Position numbers and translations under genes: made by a program. Below are positions 1 through 5,650 of a stretch of 10,758 nt of DNA, piece by piece. This DNA comes from an uncultured Armatimonadota bacterium. Lineage in GTDB: Bacteria; Armatimonadota; Fimbriimonadia; Fimbriimonadales; Fimbriimonadaceae. The notes beneath the pieces were generated by a model. It made no database searches. It saw only the letters and a list, made by a program, of their open reading frames with translations, and was not told the DNA's origin. Within the stretch, counting starts at the first letter, position 1; each line of letters begins with the position of its first letter. The DNA lies in NCBI GenBank assembly GCA_946478935.1, contig CAMLEL010000039.1, positions 1 through 10,758 on the forward strand, given 5' to 3'.

Positions 1-1
1 A

Positions 2-910
2 ATGCGCCGCGGCCAGCGCGAGCGCATCTCGAACCCGATGGCGGGCGCGATTGCCCAGCACGGCGACTTCGTCCAGGACATCGCGTTCGAAGTGGACGAT
101 GTCGACTGGGCCTACAACGAGGCGGTACGTCGGGGCGCACGCTCGGCGCATGAACCCTACTCGCTCGAGGGTGATGAAGGGTCCGTCCGGATTGCGTCGA
201 TCCACACCTATGGCGACACTTTGCACACGTTCATCAACCGCGACAAGTTCAATGGGCATTTCCTGCCCGGATTCCAGAGCCGCAACGAACCGGGGGATCC
301 GATCGGGATTGTGGAAATCGACCATTGTGTCGGCAATGTCGAGCTGGGTCAAATGAACACCTGGGTCAAGTGGTATGAGGATGTTCTGGGCTTCAGCAAC
401 CTGATCAGCTTTGATGACAAGGACATCTCGACGGATTACACGGCTTTGATGTCCAAGGTCATGGCCAGCGGGAATGGACGGGTGAAGTTCCCGATCAACG
501 AACCGGCCGAGGGCAAGAAGAAGAGCCAGATCGACGAGTACTTGGAGTTCTTTGGCGGGGCCGGAGTCCAGCACGTTGCCATGCGGACCGACGACATCAT
601 TCACACCGTGTCAAGGCTGCAGGCGCGCGGTTTGGAGTTCTTGACTGTGCCCAAGACCTACTACGAAGTTCTGGAGGAGCGCGTCGGCAAGATCGACGAG
701 AACATCGAGGAGCTTGCCGAGCTTGGAATCCTGGTGGACCGGGACGACGAAGGCTACCTATTGCAGATCTTCAGCAAACCGGTGACTGACAGGCCAACGC
801 TCTTTTACGAAATCATCCACCGAAAGGGCGCAAAGAGCTTCGGTAAGGGCAATTTCAAGGCGCTGTTCGAATCGATCGAGCGCGAGCAGGCCCCGCGCGG
901 AACGCTGTAG
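2..910 (+). CDS. hpd: 4-hydroxyphenylpyruvate dioxygenase, 5' end cut by window
   Basis: This enzyme converts 4-hydroxyphenylpyruvate to homogentisate in cytoplasmic tyrosine catabolism, using non-heme Fe(II) and O2. The visible 302 residues cover the end of the first vicinal-oxygen-chelate domain (about 1-95) and the whole catalytic second domain (about 103-302). The three iron ligands of the family are in place: His108 (in EIDHCVGNV), His191 (in GVQHVAMRT) and Glu270 (in LFYEIIHRKG). The family's C-terminal signature GKGNFKALFE is at 281-290. Family members are about 350-390 residues long, and the visible N-terminus already lies inside domain 1. The ATG at base 2 is therefore very probably internal and the true start is outside the window. 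No other gene of the homogentisate pathway is visible. The gene converges on the zinc-ribbon gene that follows. Confidence 0.95.
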   Translation: MRRGQRERISNPMAGAIAQHGDFVQDIAFEVDDVDWAYNEAVRRGARSAHEPYSLEGDEGSVRIASIHTYGDTLHTFINRDKFNGHFLPGFQSRNEPGDPIGIVEIDHCVGNVELGQMNTWVKWYEDVLGFSNLISFDDKDISTDYTALMSKVMASGNGRVKFPINEPAEGKKKSQIDEYLEFFGGAGVQHVAMRTDDIIHTVSRLQARGLEFLTVPKTYYEVLEERVGKIDENIEELAELGILVDRDDEGYLLQIFSKPVTDRPTLFYEIIHRKGAKSFGKGNFKALFESIEREQAPRGTL

Positions 911-926
911 ATCGGGAGTTAGGTCA

Positions 927-970
927 GTTCGGGTTGGTTAGGGGCGACCGAACCCCAAACCAATCCGAAC
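927..970. terminator. Long intergenic hairpin, possible bidirectional terminator
   Basis: Bases 927-939 pair with 958-970 over 13 positions (one G-U wobble). After an A/A mismatch the stem continues as GGGG (941-944) with CCCC (953-956), closing an 8-base loop. It lies 16 bases after the hpd stop, between two convergent genes, which suits a terminator for both. There is no U-tract on either side, so a classical intrinsic terminator is not proven. The 3' arm is one of several near-identical repeat copies, so the fold has alternatives. Confidence 0.5.
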
Positions 971-1007
971 CAATCCGAACTAATCCGAACCCCGAACTAA
1001 TCCGAAC
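948..1007. repeat. Short tandem repeats of the unit (C/T)AATCCGAAC
   Basis: Copies of a 10-base unit lie at 961-970, 971-980, 981-990 and 998-1007. CCGAACCCC occurs at 948-956 and again at 985-993, where it overlaps the third copy. An inverted, slightly diverged copy sits at 926-940. Each direct copy, with the three bases before it, can pair with that inverted arm, mostly by Watson-Crick pairs with one or two G-U wobbles. The array ends 10 bases before the stop codon of the convergent zinc-ribbon gene. It could be a dispersed intergenic repeat family or locally expanded terminator sequence; the window alone cannot tell. Confidence 0.75.
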
Positions 1008-1017
1008 TGCCCTTTCT

Positions 1018-2139
1018 TCACCATGTCATACGCTGGGCTTCGGCCTGGCAATACGGGCATTGAATGCGGTTCTTGCCCACTGGAAAGCTGATCATGCCCG
1101 CGCAGTTGTTGCAATTGACCTCGGGATGTTCAATATCTACAACGGTGCCGCACTCTTCGCATACCATCTTCTTGCCACCCCTAACGGTTTCGAGTTCTCC
1201 GCCGCAGCCTCCGCAGTGCCTCAGATCGGTCTCTGACGGCTCCAGCTTGGTGTACTCGCCCTTGAGGCCCGCGTCCGCAATCATCTTCTCAGAGTCAGCT
1301 TCAGCCAGAGTGGGCAGCCAACCCTGACAGAACATCGACCATGTCATGCGTCGCTGGAGTGACTCTGGCGCCTGATCCGGATGCAGGTCCAAAACGCCTT
1401 CAGACTTCAGGAGCGTGTAGCTGTGTTCGAGCTGGGCTTTCACGGTCTCATACATGGGCCAGAATGTTTCTCCCTTGGCCGTCATTTTTGGAAACATGCC
1501 TTCCCATTGGATGGCCCGAACCTGTTCGTTCACTCGGCCAGCAAACTCCTGATATGCCTCGTCAAACTCATTGACCGTCGCCGTGGTCGCCATGTACTTC
1601 ACCAACTGAGCGCGGTACTCAGGATCTTTTTTCGCCCGGGGGGAAACGGCATTGGGACACAGGTCGACCCAGCGGTCAAACAACCGGGCTTGGATCTCAT
1701 AGAACTTGTCCCGATCCTTCGTCTGCCTGGCCATTTGGGCGTCCGCATTCGTATCTCGGATGAGCTGCTCATATGCCGGGCCCGGCATGGCCGATTGAGG
1801 ATTCTCGCAGGCTTTCTGAAAGTCGTAGTCCGTCAGGCTGCCACAGAAATCGCAATAGACATAGGCGGTCTTAGGGGCCAGAGTTTTTGCGCCACCACAG
1901 TTGTGACAAGTCGTTTTTTTGATAAATGCAGTTCGAGGCTCTGATTTTTGACCCGTGAGGGTTTCCATGTTGGCCGTCGCCTGAGCCATCAGATCGCTTG
2001 TCGAAGCTTGGGACCAGTCCTGCTGCGTTTGACCTTGGAACTGAGCTTGGAGGTCCTTGGCCTGCTGAATCACGTCCTTCAGACTTCCCTGTTCATTGTT
2101 GCCGGTACCGCCGCCGAGAAGTTTCTTGAGAAAACTCAT
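1018..2139 (-). CDS. Multi-zinc-ribbon protein of unknown function
   Basis: The protein has 373 residues and no signal peptide or membrane segment, so it is probably cytoplasmic. Three four-cysteine sites are visible: C78/C81 with C96/C99, C309/C312 with C327/C330, and C343/C346 with C361/C364. Each has the CxxC...CxxC spacing of a zinc ribbon. The N-terminus is a short amphipathic stretch (MSFLKKLLGG), followed by a Gln-rich, probably helical segment (about 19-62). The middle (about 120-300) looks all-helical, with many aromatic and charged residues, and separates the first ribbon from the last two. The ATG at 2139 was chosen over an in-frame TTG at 2178 because MSFLKKLLGG looks like a natural N-terminus and the 13 extra residues look random. 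No Shine-Dalgarno is near this ATG, but a TACACT element lies 6 bases upstream, which could mean a leaderless message. I do not recognise a named family. A nucleic-acid-binding or scaffold role is only a guess. Confidence 0.8.
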   Translation of the reverse strand: MSFLKKLLGGGTGNNEQGSLKDVIQQAKDLQAQFQGQTQQDWSQASTSDLMAQATANMETLTGQKSEPRTAFIKKTTCHNCGGAKTLAPKTAYVYCDFCGSLTDYDFQKACENPQSAMPGPAYEQLIRDTNADAQMARQTKDRDKFYEIQARLFDRWVDLCPNAVSPRAKKDPEYRAQLVKYMATTATVNEFDEAYQEFAGRVNEQVRAIQWEGMFPKMTAKGETFWPMYETVKAQLEHSYTLLKSEGVLDLHPDQAPESLQRRMTWSMFCQGWLPTLAEADSEKMIADAGLKGEYTKLEPSETDLRHCGGCGGELETVRGGKKMVCEECGTVVDIEHPEVNCNNCAGMISFPVGKNRIQCPYCQAEAQRMTW

Positions 2140-2145
2140 GGCGAT

Positions 2146-2151
2146 AGTGTA
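2146..2151 (-). promoter_or_regulatory. Candidate -10 element for a leaderless zinc-ribbon transcript
   Basis: On the minus strand TACACT is followed by six bases and then the ATG at 2139, so transcription from it would begin at or next to the start codon. No convincing -35 hexamer is seen at 16-18 bases upstream: TTGGTT occurs but 21 bases away. The absence of a Shine-Dalgarno gives mild support. Confidence 0.3.
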
Positions 2152-2195
2152 ACGGGTTCTATCCTTGATGGGAACCAACTTTCGTCAGCGGCCCC

Positions 2196-2227
2196 AAAAA
2201 AACGGCCCGCCGTTGCCGACGAGCCGT
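2196..2227 (-). terminator. Intrinsic terminator of the csbD-DUF1328 operon
   Basis: Read on the minus strand, ACGGCTCG (2227-2220) pairs with CGGGCCGT (2209-2202) as an 8-bp GC-rich stem with one wobble and a 10-base loop. The stem is followed by a run of seven T (2202-2196, the first also closing the stem). It lies about 50 bases after the DUF1328 stop and about 57 bases before the zinc-ribbon start, so it separates the two same-strand units. Confidence 0.85.
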
Positions 2228-2275
2228 CTGTTCACCATATTCAGTTTTCCGTTATTCAGTTGTTAGTGGTTTGCT

Positions 2276-2440
2276 TTAAACCGTGGTTCTGCGTCCAAAC
2301 AAAAGTGAGAGGACAGCCAAGATCAGGAATCCAACGAAGAGAATCTGCGCGATTCCCGACGCGGTTCCGGCGATGCCGCCAAATCCGAAGACTGCGGCGA
2401 TGATCGCGATGACAAAGAATACTAATGCGTAGTGAAGCAT
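2276..2440 (-). CDS. DUF1328 family small membrane protein
   Basis: This is a 54-residue gene. The peptide begins [20 protein letters not shown] and ends in GRRTTV. It has two hydrophobic segments (about 5-20 and 33-47) joined by a small-residue turn containing [11 protein letters not shown]. This closely matches the DUF1328 family (E. coli YtjA, about 53 residues, with the same GFGGLAGTA-type core and a GRR end). The function is unknown; members are inner-membrane peptides often found near stress genes. A perfect AGGAGGA lies 5 bases before the ATG (2446-2452). The gene starts 18 bases after the CsbD stop, on the same strand, and a terminator follows, so the two form an operon. Confidence 0.93.
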   Translation of the reverse strand: MLHYALVFFVIAIIAAVFGFGGIAGTASGIAQILFVGFLILAVLSLLFGRRTTV

Positions 2441-2458
2441 TTGGTTCCTCCTGTTGAT

Positions 2459-2680
2459 TTAGCGATTGGTTCGGTCACGATCACGATAGTCGTTTGCCCA
2501 ATTGTCGAGCTCACGTTCTGCCTGATCGCGGGCCATGCCGTAGCGTTCCTGAAGCTTTCCAGCAATCTGGTCCTTACGGCCATCCAGCATTTGAATATCG
2601 TCGTCCGTCAAGTCGCCCCACTTTTCTTTAAGGCGTCCCTTCCACTGATTCCAATTTCCTTCGACTGTGTCCCAGTTCAT
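2459..2680 (-). CDS. CsbD-like stress protein
   Basis: This 73-residue, highly charged, soluble protein opens with MNWDTVEGNWNQWKGRLKEK. It continues with WGDLTDDDI (about 21-29) and GKLQERYG (41-48), the signature order of the CsbD family (E. coli YjbJ; B. subtilis CsbD, a SigB-regulated protein). Members are about 60-75 residues and are abundant under general or osmotic stress, but their molecular role is not known. The Shine-Dalgarno AAAGGAGA (2686-2693) sits 5 bases before the ATG and fixes the start. DUF1328 follows 18 bases later and the operon ends at the terminator at 2196-2227. No promoter could be assigned with confidence in the 147-base divergent gap shared with the TauE gene. Confidence 0.93.
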   Translation of the reverse strand: MNWDTVEGNWNQWKGRLKEKWGDLTDDDIQMLDGRKDQIAGKLQERYGMARDQAERELDNWANDYRDRDRTNR

Positions 2681-2815
2681 GGTGCTCTCCTTTCTTCACG
2701 CTGTCGCGTATGCATCTGAAACGAAGCAGAAAGCGGAGGCGGTCGTCAGAAAGGGACCTCGAAGCATAAGAAAAAAGTCAATTTGGCGATTTTCGTGCGC
2801 AATCGAGTTCGCAGG

Positions 2816-2821
2816 TATACA
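2816..2821 (+). promoter_or_regulatory. Candidate -10 element for the TauE-like gene
   Basis: TATACA is followed by six bases and the ATG at 2828, the same spacing seen at the zinc-ribbon gene. No good Shine-Dalgarno precedes this ATG and no strong -35 is visible. It could equally be chance AT-rich sequence. Confidence 0.25.
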
Positions 2822-2827
2822 ACGAGA

Positions 2828-3187
2828 ATGGACGTCGTAATCAGCATCGCCGTCGGCCTTCTCGCAGGGGTACTGGGAGGCGTGTTCGGGATTGGGGGCG
2901 GAATACTGATCGTGCCCGCATGCATCTACCTCCTGGGATTCTCCCAGCAGAAGGCTCAAGGGACGTCCCTGGTTGCTCTGCTCGCTCCCGTCGGAGTTCT
3001 TGGAGTGATGAACTATGCCAAGGCCGGGAACGTGGATTGGAAAGTCGGGTCCTTCATCGCCGTGGCATTTATCGGTGGCGCATACTTCGGGTCCAAAATG
3101 GCCATGTCGATCGACGAAGTCCTTTTGCGAAAGCTGTTTGCGGGATTTCTGGTGCTGATCGCCATCCAACTCTTCTTCAAGAAGTAA
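2828..3187 (+). CDS. Half-size TauE/SafE family membrane permease
   Basis: The protein has 119 residues with about four membrane segments (about 3-17, 24-38, 47-65 and 73-88, plus a C-terminal hydrophobic stretch at 102-116). The loop GGVFGIGGGILIVP (17-30) and the following QKAQGTSL (41-48) are the hallmark of one TauE/SafE repeat. Usual family members have about 250 residues with two such repeats and export organo-sulfur anions such as sulfite or sulfoacetate. This one has a single repeat and ends cleanly after FFKK, so it may work as a homodimer; stand-alone halves are known in the family. The substrate cannot be told. An in-frame TTG at 2783 would add a basic, non-conserved N-terminus and was not chosen. 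There is no operon partner: the exosortase starts 116 bases later. Confidence 0.88.
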   Translation: MDVVISIAVGLLAGVLGGVFGIGGGILIVPACIYLLGFSQQKAQGTSLVALLAPVGVLGVMNYAKAGNVDWKVGSFIAVAFIGGAYFGSKMAMSIDEVLLRKLFAGFLVLIAIQLFFKK

Positions 3188-3224
3188 AGCTCGCAGGATT
3201 GCTCGGAATCGGCAGGAACCCCTG

Positions 3225-3243
3225 ATTCGGCACGATTGTTGAA
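3225..3243 (+). promoter_or_regulatory. Sigma-54-like promoter element upstream of exosortase
   Basis: The sequence CGGCACG-N4-TTGAA matches the RpoN consensus TGGCACG-N4-TTGCW except for T>C in the -24 block and C>A in the -12 block. GG (3229-3230) is followed by 10 bases and then GA where GC is usual. Transcription would start near 3254, upstream of both possible exosortase starts. In some exosortase systems RpoN with the PrsK/PrsR pair controls sorted proteins, which makes the match plausible. The missing -12 C is a real weakness. Confidence 0.35.
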
Positions 3244-3303
3244 GTTTGTGGCGTCATAATTGGATTGGAGCTGCTCATCCGGTGGCATTCACATTTTTTT
3301 GAA

Positions 3304-4179
3304 ATGATCTCTGCGTCTGAAGAACTTGTACTCGAAGCCCCGGGACCGTCTGGCAAACCTTCGAGAGAATGGCTGATCCCAGTCGCCGCGATCTCGATCG
3401 CCTTGGTGGTCGCCTTCTGGCCGCTTTTCCGCTGGTTGCCAACCATTTGGTTTGGCGACGACACTTATTACGCCCATGGAGCCGTGGTGCCGATCTGTGT
3501 CGGCCTGTTGATTTGGGATCGCTGGCCCAGTATCCGCAACATCCCCGTCAAGCCGTCCAACTGGCCGTTGATTCCGATCTCAATTCTGCTCTTTGCGGGC
3601 TGGGTGGCCAATCGAACGGACATGAGGACCTTCCAGTCCATCATCATGGTGATGCTGCTCATGTGCAGCGTTTGGTTCGTGGCGGGACGAAAGTGGTTTG
3701 CGGCTTTGGCCATTCCCATCGGCTATCTGGCATTTGGACTGCCAATCTTCGACCGAGTTGTCGACTCGTACACCCAATGGATTCAGCGATGGTCGACCGA
3801 CTTGTCTTACGTCCTCTTGAAGGTCTTGCAACTCAATCCTTATCGGATCGATCATTCCACCATTCTTGTCGAACGGTTCTCAATGAACATCGGCATCGCC
3901 TGCAGTGGAATGAAGCTGCTGCTTGCCGTTTCCTCCATCAGTATCTTCTTTATCCTGATTGCCAAGCTGAACTGGTGGAAGAACCTGATCCTGCTGCTTT
4001 CGGCAGTGCCTATGGCTCTGATCGTAAATGCGATTCGCATCGTAATGATTGGCGTCGTCGGGAGCAATTGGGGAGACGAGGCCGGACACCAATTCCATGA
4101 TTACAGCGGCTACATCAGCCTCGTCATTTCGTTCTTGATCTTGCTCAAGCTTACAAAGGTTCTCGGATGGAAATCGTAA
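3304..4179 (+). CDS. Exosortase (transmembrane protein-sorting transpeptidase)
   Basis: This is a polytopic inner-membrane cysteine protease/transpeptidase. The family processes C-terminally tagged proteins (PEP-CTERM or related tags) during export to the cell surface. The 291 residues contain about eight membrane segments. An N-proximal motif, YYAHGAVVP (55-63), matches the family's Y-x-H-G signature. Catalytic residues are visible: Cys200 in IACSGM, Arg245 in NAIRIV, and a His in GHQFHDYSG (H262 or H265, the latter better placed). The order and spacing of C, R and H match exosortases. There is no fused EpsI domain; EpsI is the next gene, overlapping by 13 bases. The ATG at 3304 was chosen although no Shine-Dalgarno is near it; an in-frame TTG at 3265 would add 13 residues. 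The subtype cannot be named from the sequence alone. Confidence 0.92.
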   Translation: MISASEELVLEAPGPSGKPSREWLIPVAAISIALVVAFWPLFRWLPTIWFGDDTYYAHGAVVPICVGLLIWDRWPSIRNIPVKPSNWPLIPISILLFAGWVANRTDMRTFQSIIMVMLLMCSVWFVAGRKWFAALAIPIGYLAFGLPIFDRVVDSYTQWIQRWSTDLSYVLLKVLQLNPYRIDHSTILVERFSMNIGIACSGMKLLLAVSSISIFFILIAKLNWWKNLILLLSAVPMALIVNAIRIVMIGVVGSNWGDEAGHQFHDYSGYISLVISFLILLKLTKVLGWKS

Positions 4180-4820
4180 AGAAGCGTTCATTTATTCTCG
4201 CCGGAATATTCCTGGTTTTCGGAATCGCGGCAATCGTTCAGCCAAAGTCCAAAGCGCCTTGGCGAACGGAATCGTGGATGGAACAGAACCTGCCGATGAA
4301 GGTGGGCAGCTACGAAATGATTCCGAGCCAGGAAAACCCTATGTGCTCGTACAAGATGCCGGACACTTCGTACGAGGCCCTGAATCCTTACGGAATTGTG
4401 GCGCGTGTCTTCACGGACGAGAAAAACCGGTTTGACACCGTCGTCGTCGCGGCAAACGATCGCCTATCTCTGCATGACCCCAAAGACTGCTTCCCGGGTC
4501 AGAGTTGGGCCATCACCTGGGAAAAGCACATCACCCTGGACACCAAACAGCGGGACAAGGTCAATGCCGTTGCAATCGGCCTCAAGGGCGAGCGGGGGGA
4601 AAGAATCGCGCTCTACACGTACAGGGGCCCTACGGGCACGTACAACCTCCGCAATGACATGTTTTGGGATTGGTTCCTTTCAGAAATCAAGGGAGTCAAG
4701 CCGGAAGGCGCTTTGATGAGGGTCATGACCTTGGATGAGCAAACCCCACTGGAAGATCTTCAAGCTTTTGCGACGGATTGGTTTGACGCAGCTTATGTCA
4801 AGAGCGGCAAGATCTATTGA
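4167..4820 (+). CDS. epsI: Exosortase-associated EpsI family protein
   Basis: The protein has 217 residues: an N-terminal membrane anchor (about 8-24) and then a soluble domain, probably periplasmic. The core motif SLHDPKDCFPGQSW (101-114), with His103, Cys108 and Gly111, corresponds to the conserved H-x-P-x-x-C-x-P-G-x-G/S-W signature of the EpsI/DUF3485 family. That family was first named from methanolan EPS synthesis and is found either fused to or next to exosortases. Its activity is not settled; the conserved Cys suggests a catalytic or partner-binding role. AAAGG at 4155-4159, 7 bases before the ATG, supports the start. The gene overlaps the exosortase by 13 bases, so the pair is co-translated. 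Its 3' end overlaps the stop end of the opposing GT2 gene by 7 bases. Confidence 0.9.
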   Translation: MEIVKKRSFILAGIFLVFGIAAIVQPKSKAPWRTESWMEQNLPMKVGSYEMIPSQENPMCSYKMPDTSYEALNPYGIVARVFTDEKNRFDTVVVAANDRLSLHDPKDCFPGQSWAITWEKHITLDTKQRDKVNAVAIGLKGERGERIALYTYRGPTGTYNLRNDMFWDWFLSEIKGVKPEGALMRVMTLDEQTPLEDLQAFATDWFDAAYVKSGKIY

Positions 4821-5650
4821 GACCGGGTCTTCTCTTCGATCTTTGCGTCCACTAAAAACCTGAACCAAAACGCTTGCAGTGTGTGGTACACCAGCCCGAC
4901 TTTTCCATCCAGGAACCCGAGCTTCAAAACATAGCTGTAGAAGAAGAATACATAAGTTCGCAGGAATAACGGTGCTTTGTACCAAAGCCGGTTCTTGATC
5001 CAGCGCTTACGTTCTCGCCGATCGCCCATGAGGCTTTCCTTCAACTTGCCCTCCGCGCTTCCTCGAATTGACGCGCCTTCGAGGGCCTCCATTGTCGACC
5101 ACCGGTTATGGGTTGCCGTCCATCGCTCCAGATCTACCGACTGCATGTCGAGGAGCACACCTTTGAGCTTGGCCGTCGGACCGGTTCCGATGAAGTGCTG
5201 GTCGTATAGCCGATCTTCGCATCGTCCGAATTCGGCCCGGAAGAGCCGGAGATGCCAACTGGGGTTCATGTGTCCAAAGCGAATCGGCTTGCCCCAAAAA
5301 TGGGTAAGGCGCCGCATTAGGTAGCCGTCCGCCACGGGATGTGCAATTGCAGCCTGAATACTGGCACGCAACTCTTCCGATAGTTCCTCGTCGCTATCCA
5401 AGTGAAGCACCCAGTCCTTCTGACCGAGTTCGGCATATGACTGGGCCCAGTTTCGCTGCGCTGAATAGTTTTCGAAGGGATGCTCGACGACCTCGCAACC
5501 CAACCCCGCAGCAATCTCTCGTGTATTGTCCGCGCTGTGGGAGTCCACGACCAGAATCCGGCGGGCAATGCTACGACACGAATTTACAACGTCGGCAATC
5601 GACGCTGCCGAGTTGAACGTCAGGATGATGACGGTGAGTTCGCCGTTCAT
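4814..5650 (-). CDS. Family 2 glycosyltransferase, WaaE/KdtX type
   Basis: This 278-residue enzyme is predicted to transfer a sugar from a nucleotide sugar to a lipid-linked or core oligosaccharide at the cytoplasmic face of the inner membrane. The GT-A fold is shown by the N-terminal strand TVIILTFN (6-13), VDSHSADNT (35-43, nucleotide binding) and the acidic DSDEE (85-89, metal/UDP binding). The C-terminus carries a hydrophobic stretch (about 228-243) and GFLDGKVGL (245-253), typical of the group containing LPS-core glucosyltransferase WaaE. The donor and acceptor cannot be told. Its ATG overlaps the stop of the preceding GT4 in a 4-base ATGA, so translation is probably coupled. It is the last visible gene of the EPS operon and no terminator is seen after it. 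Confidence 0.9.
   Translation of the reverse strand: MNGELTVIILTFNSAASIADVVNSCRSIARRILVVDSHSADNTREIAAGLGCEVVEHPFENYSAQRNWAQSYAELGQKDWVLHLDSDEELSEELRASIQAAIAHPVADGYLMRRLTHFWGKPIRFGHMNPSWHLRLFRAEFGRCEDRLYDQHFIGTGPTAKLKGVLLDMQSVDLERWTATHNRWSTMEALEGASIRGSAEGKLKESLMGDRRERKRWIKNRLWYKAPLFLRTYVFFFYSYVLKLGFLDGKVGLVYHTLQAFWFRFLVDAKIEEKTRSQ

Noticed and set aside
948..1007. CRISPR array
   Set aside because: The repeat unit is only about 10 bases and copies are adjacent without unique spacers of constant length; no cas gene is present.
934..1236. 100-residue open frame starting in the repeat region
   Set aside because: Its N-terminus is only the tandem repeat translated (PNQSEPIRTNPNPE-like) and the rest is antisense to the zinc-ribbon gene.
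2140..2178. N-terminal extension of the zinc-ribbon protein from a TTG at 2178
   Set aside because: The 13 added residues have no recognisable character, there is no ribosome site before the TTG, and the ATG at 2139 gives a natural N-terminus.
2696..3169. 157-residue open frame on the minus strand
   Set aside because: It lies antisense to the TauE-like gene, its product is polar and low in recognisable motifs, and it has no ribosome site. It is a shadow frame.
3205..3227. Hairpin GAATC...AGG/CCTGATTC after the TauE-like gene as a terminator
   Set aside because: The stem needs a three-base bulge, is short and has no T-run. It also sits on the sigma-54-like site.
3188..3303. Conventional sigma-70 promoter before the exosortase (TTGAAG and CATAAT)
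   Set aside because: The two hexamers are only about 10 bases apart, too close for a working promoter.
3369..4100. 243-residue open frame in another + frame inside the exosortase
   Set aside because: It is rich in Arg, Ser, His and Leu without motifs, as expected for a shifted reading of a GC-rich gene. The exosortase frame has full family motifs.
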